DNA from: Rhizobium sp.
Lineage (GTDB): Bacteria > Pseudomonadota > Alphaproteobacteria > Rhizobiales > Rhizobiaceae
Direction of reading: 5' to 3'
Assembly: GCA_003527225.1 (NCBI GenBank)
Contig: DPXQ01000165.1
Coordinates: 1-8,990, forward strand
DNA: 8,990 bases
The translations under genes were made by a program, and so were the position numbers. Positions within the stretch are counted from its first letter, which is position 1. Every line of letters begins with the position of its first letter. Shown here in pieces: positions 1 to 6,766 of the stretch. The notes beneath the pieces were generated by a model. It worked only from the letters and a program-made list of their open reading frames with translations. It did no database searches and was not told where the DNA came from.

Positions 1-3000
1 GAGCTGCTGCACAGCGATCCTGCTGGTGTGGTCGACGAGCTGGGCGAGGCCATCTTCCGTGATCCGGCCGATGGATCGTGGAAGACGGCAGACGGATATC
101 TTTCAGGGGCCGTCCGCACGAAGCTCGCCGCCGCGCAGGCAGCGGCCGAGCTCGACCCCGCCTATGAGCGCAATGTCCGCGCCCTCCAGGAGGTCCAGCC
201 GGCTGATCTCCGGCCATCCGACATCACAGCCCGCCTCGGCGCACCTTGGATCCCGGCCGCCGATGTCGTCGCCTTCGTCAGGCAAAAGATGGAGGCGGAA
301 ATCCGCATCTACCACATGCCGGAGCTTGGTTCCTGGACGGTGGAGGCACGGCAGCTCGGTTACAGCGCCGCTGGCACGTCGGAATGGGGAACGAGCCGCC
401 GCCACGCCGGCGACCTGCTGTCTGACGCGCTGAATAGCCGGGTCCCTCAGATCTTCGACGTCTTCAAGGATGCCGACGGTGAGCGCCGGGTCCTCAATGT
501 AGTCGATACGGAAGCCGCGCGCGACAAGCTGCAGAGGATCAAGCAGGCATTCCAGGACTGGGTCTGGACCGATCCGGATCGAACCGACCGGCTGGCCCGC
601 GACTACAATGACCGTTTCAACAACATCGCGCCGCGGAAATTCGACGGTTCCCACCTGAAACTCCCTGGCGCCTCTGGCGCCTTTGTTTTGTATGGGCACC
701 AGAAACGCGGCATCTGGCGGATTATCGCCGATGGCTCGACCTATCTCGCCCATGCCGTCGGCGCCGGCAAGACGATGACGATGGCCGCCGCCATCATGGA
801 GCAACGCCGGCTCGGTCTGATCGCCAAGGCGATGCTGGTCGTGCCTGGCCATTGCCTGGCGCAGGCCGCCCGCGAGTTTTTAGGCCTCTATCCGAATGCC
901 CGCATTCTCGTCGCTGACGAAACCAATTTCACCAAAGACAAGCGTGCTCGCTTCCTGTCACGGGCGGCAACCGCGACCTGGGACGCGATCATCATCACGC
1001 ATTCGGCCTTCCGCTTCATCGCCGTGCCCTCTGCCTTCGAACACGAGATGATCCAGGATGAGCTGCAGCTTTATGAGGACCTGTTGACCAAGGTTGACAG
1101 CGAAGACCGCGTCTCGCGCAAGCGCCTAGAGCGGCTAAAGGAAGGTCTTCAGGAGCGGCTCGAAGGTCTGGCGACCCGGAAGGATGATCTGCTGACTATT
1201 TCGGAAATCGGCAGCGACCAGATCGTCATCGACGAGGCGCAGGAATTCCGCAAGCTCTCCTTCGCCACCAACATGTCGACGCTGAAGGGCATCGATCCGA
1301 ACGGCTCGCAGCGCGCCTGGGATCTCTATGTGAAGTCCCGCTATATCGAAACGAGGAACCCCGGCCGCGCGCTGGTGCTTGCCTCCGGCACGCCGATCAC
1401 GAACACATTGGGCGAGATGTTCTCGATCCAGCGCTTGCTCGGCCATGCGGCACTTTCTGAGCGCGGGCTGCACGAGTTCGATGCCTGGGCCTCCTGCTTC
1501 GGCGATACAACTACGGAATTGGAGATCCAGCCATCCGGCAAATACAAGCCTGTCAGCCGCTTCGCTTCCTTCGTCAACGTGCCGGAGCTGATCGCCATGT
1601 TCCGCTCGTTTGCCGATGTGGTGATGCCGGATGACCTGCGGCAATACGTCAAGGTGCCCAACATCTCGACCGGCCGCCGGCAGATCATGACGGCCAAGCC
1701 GACGGCATTGTTCAAGACCTATCAGCAGACCCTCGGCGGCAGGATCAAGGCGATCGAGCAGCGCGAGGGTCCCGCCAAGCCCGGCGACGACATACTGCTG
1801 TCCGTCATCACTGATGGGCGCCATGCGGCGATCGACTTGCGCTTCGTCATGCCGGTGGCCGACAACGAGGAGAATAACAAGCTCAATTTGCTCATCCGCA
1901 ATGCCTACGGGATCTGGAAGGATACCGGCGAGGCGATTTATCGACGCCCCGACGGCAAAGACTTCGATCTACCAGGGGCCGCCCAGATGATCTTTTCCGA
2001 TCTCGGCACGATCAGTGTCGCAAAGTCCCGCGGCTTTTCGGCCTATCGGTTCATTCGCGACGAACTGATCCGGCTCGGCGTGCCCTCCCCGCAAATCGCC
2101 TTCATGCAGGACTACAAGAAGACCGAAGCCAAGCAGCGACTGTTCGGCGATGTCAGGGCCGGCAAGGTTCGTTTCCTGATCGGCTCGTCGGAAACTATGG
2201 GCACGGGCGTCAACGCCCAGCTTCGGCTGAAGGCGCTCCATCACCTGGATGTGCCATGGCTGCCATCGCAGATCGAGCAGCGAGAAGGTCGGATCGTCCG
2301 CCAGGGAAACCAGCATGACGAGGTCGATATCTTCGCCTATGCGACGGAGGGCTCGCTCGATGCCAGTATGTGGCAGAACAATGAGCGCAAGGCCCGCTTC
2401 ATTGCCGCAGCGCTGTCCGGCGACACCTCGATCCGCCGGCTGGAAGATGTCGGTGAAGGGGCTGCCAACCAGTTCGCCATGGCCAAGGCCATTGCCTCCG
2501 GCGACGAGCGGCTGATACAGAAAGCTGGGCTTGAGGCCGATATCGCCCGGCTTGAACGGCTGCGCGCTGCCCACGAGGACGACCAATACGCCGTCCGCCG
2601 GCAGATGCGAGAGGCAGAGCGCGAAATCGATGTTTCGACCCGGAGGATTGAGCAAATCGGCCAGGACATCGCGCGGCTACAGTCGACCACCGGCGACGCC
2701 TTCACCATGACGGTGCTCGGCAAAGAACATGCCGAGCGCAAGGAAGCGGGCCGGGCGCTGATGAAGGAAATCCTCACGCTGCTGCAGATGCAACACGAGG
2801 GCGAGGTTCATCTCGCCACGATCGGCGGCTTCGATCTCGTCTATGAGGGTGAGAGGTTCGGCAAGGGCGATGGCTATCGCTACGAGACGCTGCTCCAGCG
2901 CACCGGGGCAGAGTATGAGATCGACCTTTCGATCACGGTCACGCCGCTGGGTGCCATCTCACGGCTGGAGCACGGACTCGACGGCTTCGAGCAGGAGCAG

Positions 3001-3177
3001 CTTCAGTATCGCCGGCGGTTGGAAGAGGCCGAGCGCCGGCTGGCCTCATACCGTTCGCGAGACGGAGGAGCGTTCGCGTTCGCTGACGACCTGAAGGAGA
3101 AAAGGCGTGAACTACGTGACATCGAAACGCAGCTGGCGGCTGACCTCGGCAATGAGACCAACGCACTGGCCGCATAG
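1..3177 (+). CDS. Large SNF2/DEAD-like helicase of plasmid methylase-helicase type, 5'-truncated by the window edge
   Basis: The frame is open from base 1 to the TAG at 3175-3177 (1058 visible codons). A GTG at 28 is unlikely to be the true start because nothing stops the frame upstream. Numbered from base 1, a Walker A loop GAGKT lies at codons 254-258 within YLAHAVGAGKTMTM, a Walker B-like DEAQ at 411-414 and SGTP (motif III) at 462-465. A second RecA-like lobe carries MGTGVNAQ (motif V, 733-740) and QIEQREGRIVRQGNQ (motif VI with arginines, 757-771). Charged, probably coiled-coil stretches follow at about 835-900 and near the C terminus. This architecture matches the very large SNF2 helicases of rhizobial plasmids that usually carry an N-terminal N6-adenine methylase domain; they recall phage P1 DarB, but function is not established. 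ATP-dependent DNA translocation in the cytoplasm is the likely activity. The helicase assignment is firm, the biological role is inference. The gene ends at its own terminator. Confidence 0.9.
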   Translation, partial: ELLHSDPAGVVDELGEAIFRDPADGSWKTADGYLSGAVRTKLAAAQAAAELDPAYERNVRALQEVQPADLRPSDITARLGAPWIPAADVVAFVRQKMEAEIRIYHMPELGSWTVEARQLGYSAAGTSEWGTSRRHAGDLLSDALNSRVPQIFDVFKDADGERRVLNVVDTEAARDKLQRIKQAFQDWVWTDPDRTDRLARDYNDRFNNIAPRKFDGSHLKLPGASGAFVLYGHQKRGIWRIIADGSTYLAHAVGAGKTMTMAAAIMEQRRLGLIAKAMLVVPGHCLAQAAREFLGLYPNARILVADETNFTKDKRARFLSRAATATWDAIIITHSAFRFIAVPSAFEHEMIQDELQLYEDLLTKVDSEDRVSRKRLERLKEGLQERLEGLATRKDDLLTISEIGSDQIVIDEAQEFRKLSFATNMSTLKGIDPNGSQRAWDLYVKSRYIETRNPGRALVLASGTPITNTLGEMFSIQRLLGHAALSERGLHEFDAWASCFGDTTTELEIQPSGKYKPVSRFASFVNVPELIAMFRSFADVVMPDDLRQYVKVPNISTGRRQIMTAKPTALFKTYQQTLGGRIKAIEQREGPAKPGDDILLSVITDGRHAAIDLRFVMPVADNEENNKLNLLIRNAYGIWKDTGEAIYRRPDGKDFDLPGAAQMIFSDLGTISVAKSRGFSAYRFIRDELIRLGVPSPQIAFMQDYKKTEAKQRLFGDVRAGKVRFLIGSSETMGTGVNAQLRLKALHHLDVPWLPSQIEQREGRIVRQGNQHDEVDIFAYATEGSLDASMWQNNERKARFIAAALSGDTSIRRLEDVGEGAANQFAMAKAIASGDERLIQKAGLEADIARLERLRAAHEDDQYAVRRQMREAEREIDVSTRRIEQIGQDIARLQSTTGDAFTMTVLGKEHAERKEAGRALMKEILTLLQMQHEGEVHLATIGGFDLVYEGERFGKGDGYRYETLLQRTGAEYEIDLSITVTPLGAISRLEHGLDGFEQEQLQYRRRLEEAERRLASYRSRDGGAFAFADDLKEKRRELRDIETQLAADLGNETNALAA

Positions 3178-3315
3178 CTGCCTTGCACAATAAATGTTTT
3201 CCGATTGGCCAAAAATCAGGCATGAAGCCTACGACTGATGCGTATGGCGGTCTCCTCCCAGTTTCGCCGCAGCAGCTGTTCCCCTCTGGAGGTCAAAGAT
3301 CTCCACACTTTATGG

Positions 3316-3340
3316 GCCGCGGTTTTCCGTCGGCTTTTTT
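3316..3340 (+). terminator. Rho-independent terminator of the helicase gene
   Basis: GCCGCGG (3316-3322), a TTTT loop, CCG, one bulged T and CGGC (3331-3334) form a 7-bp stem, followed directly by six T (3335-3340). The T tract lies on the plus strand, so it ends transcripts of the helicase gene, whose stop is 139 bases upstream. The hairpin also abuts the stop codon of the converging minus-strand gene, but there is no T tract in that direction. Confidence 0.8.
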
Positions 3341-3341
3341 C

Positions 3342-3584
3342 TTACACATCGTCATCCGAAGATATCTCATCCTGGCCAGGCTGACGACCTCGGTGCTGTT
3401 CTTCCTTGAGAGAAAGACTATCGAGATAGCGCTCGCGCATCGTACGCATGTCGATGTCGCCACTGATCCATGCGTCCAGCAAAGCTATAAAGATTGGGTC
3501 CTCGTCGATCGGCGTACCACGGGACCTCGCGCGATCGATGGCGCGTTGTGCGATGGCCCTCCGGGTTGCAGGATCTGTATTCAT
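3342..3584 (-). CDS. Small hypothetical protein (80 aa), possibly VbhA-antitoxin-like
   Basis: On the minus strand ATG at 3584 is preceded by GAGGAAAG, a good ribosome binding site, so this start is preferred over an upstream in-frame ATG at 3620 that has none (92 aa). The product begins MNTDPATRRAIAQRAIDRAR. The middle, up to about residue 52, looks like three helices with a glycine-rich turn (RGTPIDED) and a GDIDM turn, followed by a hydrophilic tail ending EISSDDDV. The pattern helix, G-x-x-x-D, helix, G-(D/E)-(I/L), helix resembles the VbhA family of Fic-toxin antitoxins. However, the inhibitory [S/T]xxxE[G/N] motif is not intact: an arginine occupies the place of the glutamate. No Fic toxin gene is adjacent. 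It is the only minus-strand gene here and stands between two plus-strand units. I do not recognise it with certainty; the frame is probably real, the family assignment is tentative. Confidence 0.6.
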   Translation of the reverse strand: MNTDPATRRAIAQRAIDRARSRGTPIDEDPIFIALLDAWISGDIDMRTMRERYLDSLSLKEEQHRGRQPGQDEISSDDDV

Positions 3585-3646
3585 CTTTCCTCGACTAGCA
3601 CTCTTGGACGGCGGCGACATTTATCAGCGGGTGTTCACGGTCGCGA

Positions 3647-3675
3647 CTTGAGTTTTCCCGCCATCAACAATATGT
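3647..3675 (+). promoter_or_regulatory. Candidate sigma70-type promoter (alphaproteobacterial form)
   Basis: CTTGAG (3647-3652), a spacer of exactly 17 bases, then ATATGT (3670-3675). Against the rhizobial consensus CTTGAC-N17-CTATAT this scores 5/6 and 4/6. Transcription would begin near 3682 and run rightward into the terminator at 3749-3782, not into an evident gene. Short consensus matches occur by chance, so support comes mainly from the pairing with that terminator. Confidence 0.4.
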
Positions 3676-3681
3676 GAGCGT

Positions 3682-3786
3682 CACTTCCCGTTCAGAGGAT
3701 GTCCTGCCGCCCGCAATCGCTGTGGTTTTCGACGTCGTCCGGGATCTTAAAGGGCGCTCCCCTCGCGGGTCGAGCGCCCTTTTGCG
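3682..3786 (+). ncRNA. Candidate small RNA of about 100 nt
   Basis: The interval is bounded by the promoter candidate at 3647-3675 and a strong intrinsic terminator at 3749-3782, with no convincing protein between them. The 5' part is unstructured by eye and includes a pyrimidine-rich stretch (TCCTGCCGCCCGC, 3702-3714) that could pair with purine-rich ribosome binding sites. Alternatives are a transcription attenuator in a long leader of the downstream ParB-like gene, or a backup terminator for read-through from the helicase gene. I do not recognise it as a known rhizobial RNA family. Confidence 0.3.
3749..3786 (+). terminator. Strong orphan rho-independent terminator
   Basis: AAAGGGCGCTC (3749-3759) pairs perfectly with GAGCGCCCTTT (3772-3782) around a 12-base loop, giving an 11-bp stem that merges into T-rich sequence (TTTTGCGTTTT). 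On the minus strand only a short TTT follows the stem, so the plus direction is favoured. No plus-strand gene ends near it and the nearest minus-strand gene lies on its left. It therefore belongs to an unannotated transcript or acts as an attenuator before the ParB-like operon. Confidence 0.75.
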
Positions 3787-4118
3787 TTTTCGTTTCCTGG
3801 CAAGGTCCTGCGTGCCATTCGCGCCGCAGCGTGCGCGGGCCAGCCCTTCAATAGAGGAATGGAGGAGAAGGAGGAGGGAAAGAACCGATTGCTGCTCGAT
3901 CCTCCTGCCGACGCAGCTGCTCAACCGCCACCTGCGCCATCCCGGCTACTCGTCCTTCGCAGGGCTGTCAGCCCCGCTTGTTCTTCGCAGCAGGGATGCT
4001 CGGTCGCAGTTGCGTCAGTCCGGCCGATCAGCGGTCCGGGAGGTGTCTTCGAGAAAAATGAAGACAGGAAGGGCTGGCATGGCGCCGGTCCGGAACCCTC
4101 TAGACAAGGACATATCCC
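3787..4118 (+). other. Gene-free leader of the ParB-like operon
   Basis: No convincing coding frame is seen. The stretch holds an uninterrupted polypurine run (3861-3884), a small hairpin GGGCT-GTC-AGCCC in the 3960s, three copies of GTCCGG (4018-4023, 4034-4039, 4088-4093) and a 7-bp stem-loop at 4044-4066. A good ribosome binding site AAGGA (4106-4110) ends it, 8 bases before the ATG at 4119. I find no clear -35/-10 pair, so the operon promoter is not located. Confidence 0.5.
4044..4066. repeat. 7-bp inverted repeat (stem-loop) upstream of the ParB-like gene
   Basis: TGTCTTC (4044-4050) and GAAGACA (4060-4066) are exact inverse complements around an A-rich 9-base loop. It lies 52 bases before the ATG of the ParB-like gene and lacks a T tract, so it is not a terminator. 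It could be an operator for a dimeric regulator or an mRNA leader structure. Confidence 0.5.
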
Positions 4119-5876
4119 ATGCAGATCATCAAGGTTGACCCGCGCGCCCTGAAGGAAAACCCCGACCGGATGCGCCAGTCGAAGTCGTCGCCGCAGGCCG
4201 ATGCGCTGATGCTGGCGACGATCAAGGCCGTCGGCATCGTTCAGCCGCCGGTGGTCGCACCGGAAACGGATGGCGGAAATGGTTATATCATTGACGCCGG
4301 CCATCGCCGTGTGCGCCTTGCCATCGCCGCAGGCCTCGAAGAAATCGAAATCCTCGTCGTTGATGCAGCCAACGACAACGGCGCGATGCGTTCCATGGTC
4401 GAGAACAGCGTTCGCGAAGCGCTCAATCCGGTAGACCAATGGCGAGGTATTGAACGCCTGGTCGCTCTCGGCTGGACAGAGGAAGCGATCGCCGTCGCTC
4501 TCGCCCTTCCCGTCCGCCAGATCCGCAAGCTGCGCCTGCTCGCCAATGTCCTGCCAGCTATGCTGGAGCAGATGGCGCTGGGCGACATGCCGTCCGAGCA
4601 GCAGCTACGGGTGATCGCGGCCGCAGGCCAAGTCGATCAGAAAGAAGTCTGGAAGGCGCACAAGCCAAAGAAGGGTGAGACGGCGCCATGGTGGCAGATC
4701 GCCAATGCGCTGACGAAAAAGCGCATGTATGCCAGGGACGCGAGCTTCGGTGACGATCTGGCTCAGGCCTACGGCATCGAATGGGTGGAGGATCTCTTCG
4801 CACCGGCCGACGAGGACGGCCGCTACACCACCAATGTCGAAGGTTTTCTTGGCGCCCAGCACGAATGGATGACGAACAATCTGCCGAAGAGCGGCGCGAT
4901 CGTTGAGGTCAACAGCTGGGGCCAGCCGGAACTGCCGAAGAAGGGATCCCAAGTTTACGGCAAGCCGTCCAAGTCCGACCATACGGCGCTCTACCTCGAT
5001 CGTGACGGCAAGGTCCAGACGGTGCATTACCGCATGCCCGAGGCGGCGAAGCCGAAGGGTGCTGTTGGCGACGGATCGGTCACTGGCGGCGTTGACGCCG
5101 ACGCAGTCGCCACGCTCAAAGTCCGGCCCGACGTCACGCAGAAGGGCCACGACATGATTGGCGATTTCCGCACTGATGCCCTGCACGATGCGCTCGGTCG
5201 CGCGCCGATCGAGGATGATATGCTGATGGCGCTGATGGTGCTCGCCTTCGCCGGCCAGAATGTCCGCGTCGACTCCGGTGCGGACGGGACGTTCTACGGC
5301 GGCAAGCGCTTCTCGCGCCATGCCGTCGGACTGTTTGACGAGCATGGCAAGCTCGCCTTCGATCAGAACACGCTTCGGGTTGCGGTTCGCTCCGTGCTGA
5401 TCGACGTCCTCTCTTGCCGCCGGGGCATGTCGAACAGCGGCATGGTCGCGCGCATCGCCGGCGAGGCGATCGGCGCCGACGCGTTCCTGCCAAACATGGG
5501 TTCGGAAGACTTCCTCTTGTGCTTGTCGCGTCAGGCACTGGAAGCCTCTTGCGCTGAGGCATCGGTCCAGCCGCGCCCGAAGGTCCGCGAAACCCGTACA
5601 GCGCTCGTCGAGCATTTCGCAACTAAGTACTTTGTCCATCCGTCGGGCCGCTTCGCACCGCCGGCTGACGAACTGCTCGACTGGATCCGGGCAGCCTCTG
5701 CCACAGATGTCGTCGGCGCGAGCCCCCAGGAGGACGGGGAAAGCGATATCGATGATCCATCGGTAGATCAGCCAGAACACGATACCGACGATGTGGTCGA
5801 AGGCGAACCCGAGGATGCGGACCTGCCCGATCATGATGTGCATGACGAAAACTCCGATCAGAGGGCTGCAGCATGA
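4119..5876 (+). CDS. ParB/Spo0J-family protein, long orphan form (585 aa)
   Basis: The N-terminal third is a ParB/sulfiredoxin-type nuclease-like fold: MQIIKVDPRALKENPDRMRQ, then AGHRRVRLAIAAG at residues 60-72, which is the ParB box II (usually GERRxRA). MVENSVREALNPVDQWRGIE at 93-112 follows, and a helix-turn-helix at roughly 117-142 (GWTEEAIAVALALPVRQIRK). Residues about 200-520 are unfamiliar, and the last 60 are strongly acidic and probably disordered. Partition ParB proteins are normally near 300 aa with parA beside them; here the protein is about twice that length and no parA is seen. A role in DNA binding other than segregation is likelier, as for the long ParB-like proteins of plasmid leading regions. 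The ATG at 4119 has AAGGA 8 bases upstream. The stop overlaps the next start (ATGA, 5873-5876), so translation is probably coupled. Confidence 0.88.
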   Translation: MQIIKVDPRALKENPDRMRQSKSSPQADALMLATIKAVGIVQPPVVAPETDGGNGYIIDAGHRRVRLAIAAGLEEIEILVVDAANDNGAMRSMVENSVREALNPVDQWRGIERLVALGWTEEAIAVALALPVRQIRKLRLLANVLPAMLEQMALGDMPSEQQLRVIAAAGQVDQKEVWKAHKPKKGETAPWWQIANALTKKRMYARDASFGDDLAQAYGIEWVEDLFAPADEDGRYTTNVEGFLGAQHEWMTNNLPKSGAIVEVNSWGQPELPKKGSQVYGKPSKSDHTALYLDRDGKVQTVHYRMPEAAKPKGAVGDGSVTGGVDADAVATLKVRPDVTQKGHDMIGDFRTDALHDALGRAPIEDDMLMALMVLAFAGQNVRVDSGADGTFYGGKRFSRHAVGLFDEHGKLAFDQNTLRVAVRSVLIDVLSCRRGMSNSGMVARIAGEAIGADAFLPNMGSEDFLLCLSRQALEASCAEASVQPRPKVRETRTALVEHFATKYFVHPSGRFAPPADELLDWIRAASATDVVGASPQEDGESDIDDPSVDQPEHDTDDVVEGEPEDADLPDHDVHDENSDQRAAA

Positions 5877-6568
5877 CCGCCGCCCTCCAGTCGAATATGG
5901 CAAACTCCACCCCCGATCTTTCGGGGGTGGAGTTTGCCACCAGTGCGGACGGCTTATCCCTCGCACGCATCGGTGACCTGGTCCTTGCCATGGTCACGTC
6001 ACCCAGCGGCTTTGCCTTTGTTGCAAGTGCCGGTGCGATCCGTCGGCCACTCGCAGACCTGACGCGGGTAGATTTCATCGGGCATGACGGCCGGGTTGCC
6101 GATGAAGCCGAGTTCCGGGCACGCGTCGCCGAGACCGCTGGTCACAAACGCGATCTGGCCAAGCTGAACCGCGTGCAAACCCGCATGTCGGCCAGCACAC
6201 CATGGGGCGGATCGCAGATGGCGGTCGTGTACGCAGAGGGCGTCGTCGCCCATATGACATCAGGGCATGGCGGCTTCCATCTCTCGGCCGACCGCAATGC
6301 CAAGGTCCATCCGCTGCTGCGGAAGGACACGCCTTGGTATGAAGAGGACTGCGAATGGGCGATCGTCGCGATAAGCTTCCCGGACTTGTTTACCGCCTAC
6401 GAGCGGTCGATGGCAGAAAAGACCATCCGAGATACCTGGCCCGACGTGTGGGAGAAGATCCGCGGTTGCTCGCTCGCAGAGGGTGAGAGCTGGGCCAAGG
6501 ATCGCCGGGCGTTCGATCAACGCCATGCGGCGGACTACATCGTTATGTCGGCAATCTTGTCCGATTAG
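5873..6568 (+). CDS. Conserved-looking hypothetical protein, 231 aa (possibly DUF7007)
   Basis: The ATG at 5873 overlaps the ParB-like stop by 4 bases and is preceded by GAGGG (5861-5865) at 7 bases, which favours this start over an in-frame ATG at 5897 or GTG at 5927. No signal peptide or membrane segment is visible. The N-terminal half has a small hydrophobic beta-like region (LARIGDLVLAMVTSPSGFAF). The C-terminal half carries SGHGGFHLS at 130-138, WYEEDCEWAIVAISFPDLF at about 155-173, and a conserved-looking TIRDTWPDVWEKI. From memory these motifs match a family of rhizobial plasmid proteins now called DUF7007; I could not check this and its function is unknown. The histidines and acidic residues might suggest an enzyme, but that is speculation. 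Oddly, an 18-bp perfect inverted repeat encodes residues 9-23. The gene is second in a compact operon with the ParB-like gene. Confidence 0.85.
   Translation: MTAALQSNMANSTPDLSGVEFATSADGLSLARIGDLVLAMVTSPSGFAFVASAGAIRRPLADLTRVDFIGHDGRVADEAEFRARVAETAGHKRDLAKLNRVQTRMSASTPWGGSQMAVVYAEGVVAHMTSGHGGFHLSADRNAKVHPLLRKDTPWYEEDCEWAIVAISFPDLFTAYERSMAEKTIRDTWPDVWEKIRGCSLAEGESWAKDRRAFDQRHAADYIVMSAILSD
5898..5939. repeat. Perfect 18-bp inverted repeat inside the start of the 231-aa gene
   Basis: The arm TGGCAAACTCCACCCCCG (5898-5915) is exactly complementary to CGGGGGTGGAGTTTGCCA (5922-5939) around the 6-base loop ATCTTT. It begins one base after the A of an in-frame ATG (5897) and stays within the reading frame, encoding about residues 9-23 (MANSTPDLSGVEFAT). 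Neither strand has a T tract after the stem, so it is not an intrinsic terminator. The length and lack of mismatches are far beyond what codon usage would produce. It could be a protein-binding palindrome, a translation-control hairpin, or an inserted palindromic element. Confidence 0.9.
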
Positions 6569-6577
6569 CGCCCCGGC

Positions 6578-6766
6578 ATGACGGAGGTCGTGGCGAAGAT
6601 CGGTGGCGGCCATATCCGCGGTGGTGAAGAACGCCGCTTTCTGGTGGCAAGCGACGAATATGCGGGGCGGGGGCGGTTCGGCTTTGTCATCGATCTCGCT
6701 CGCCACACTGAATATGATGGCCCCTCCTCCTTCATCGGCTGGCGAAGCCGGGAGGATGGGTCATGA
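6578..6766 (+). CDS. Small hypothetical protein, 62 aa
   Basis: The frame starts 9 bases after the stop of the 231-aa gene and its TGA overlaps the next ATG (ATGA at 6763-6766), so it fits exactly between its neighbours. Codon choice follows that of the real genes around it, with many third-position G/C. The product has no signal peptide or membrane segment; it contains FLVASDEY and GRFGFVIDLARHTEYDG, with alternating hydrophobic residues suggesting a small beta-rich fold. No good Shine-Dalgarno sequence precedes the ATG. A GGAGG at 6583-6587 lies inside the gene and is too close to the in-frame GTG at 6590, so translation may depend on coupling to the upstream gene. I do not recognise the family. 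The main support is operon fit and codon use; it could still be non-coding. Confidence 0.55.
   Translation: MTEVVAKIGGGHIRGGEERRFLVASDEYAGRGRFGFVIDLARHTEYDGPSSFIGWRSREDGS

Noticed and set aside
3183..3677. Plus-strand reading frame of 164 codons after the helicase gene
   Set aside because: It reads straight through the terminator at 3316-3340 and overlaps the better-supported minus-strand gene; the product has no domain-like pattern.
3861..3884. 24-base uninterrupted purine run
   Set aside because: Could suggest triplex DNA or a binding site, but a single short tract with no mirror symmetry is not strong evidence of function.
3674..4138. Plus-strand frame of 154 codons across the terminator at 3749-3782
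   Set aside because: It crosses a strong intrinsic terminator and its product is arginine/serine-rich without recognisable structure; it also runs into the start of the ParB-like gene.
3859..4152. Plus-strand frame of 97 codons starting in the polypurine run
   Set aside because: The purine tract mimics ribosome binding sites and gives a glutamate/lysine-rich start, but the rest is proline/alanine-rich noise and overlaps the ParB-like start in another frame.
4605..5966. Long minus-strand frame of 453 codons opposite the ParB-like gene
   Set aside because: It is an antisense shadow typical of GC-rich coding DNA; it has no motif, while the plus frame has a clear ParB domain.
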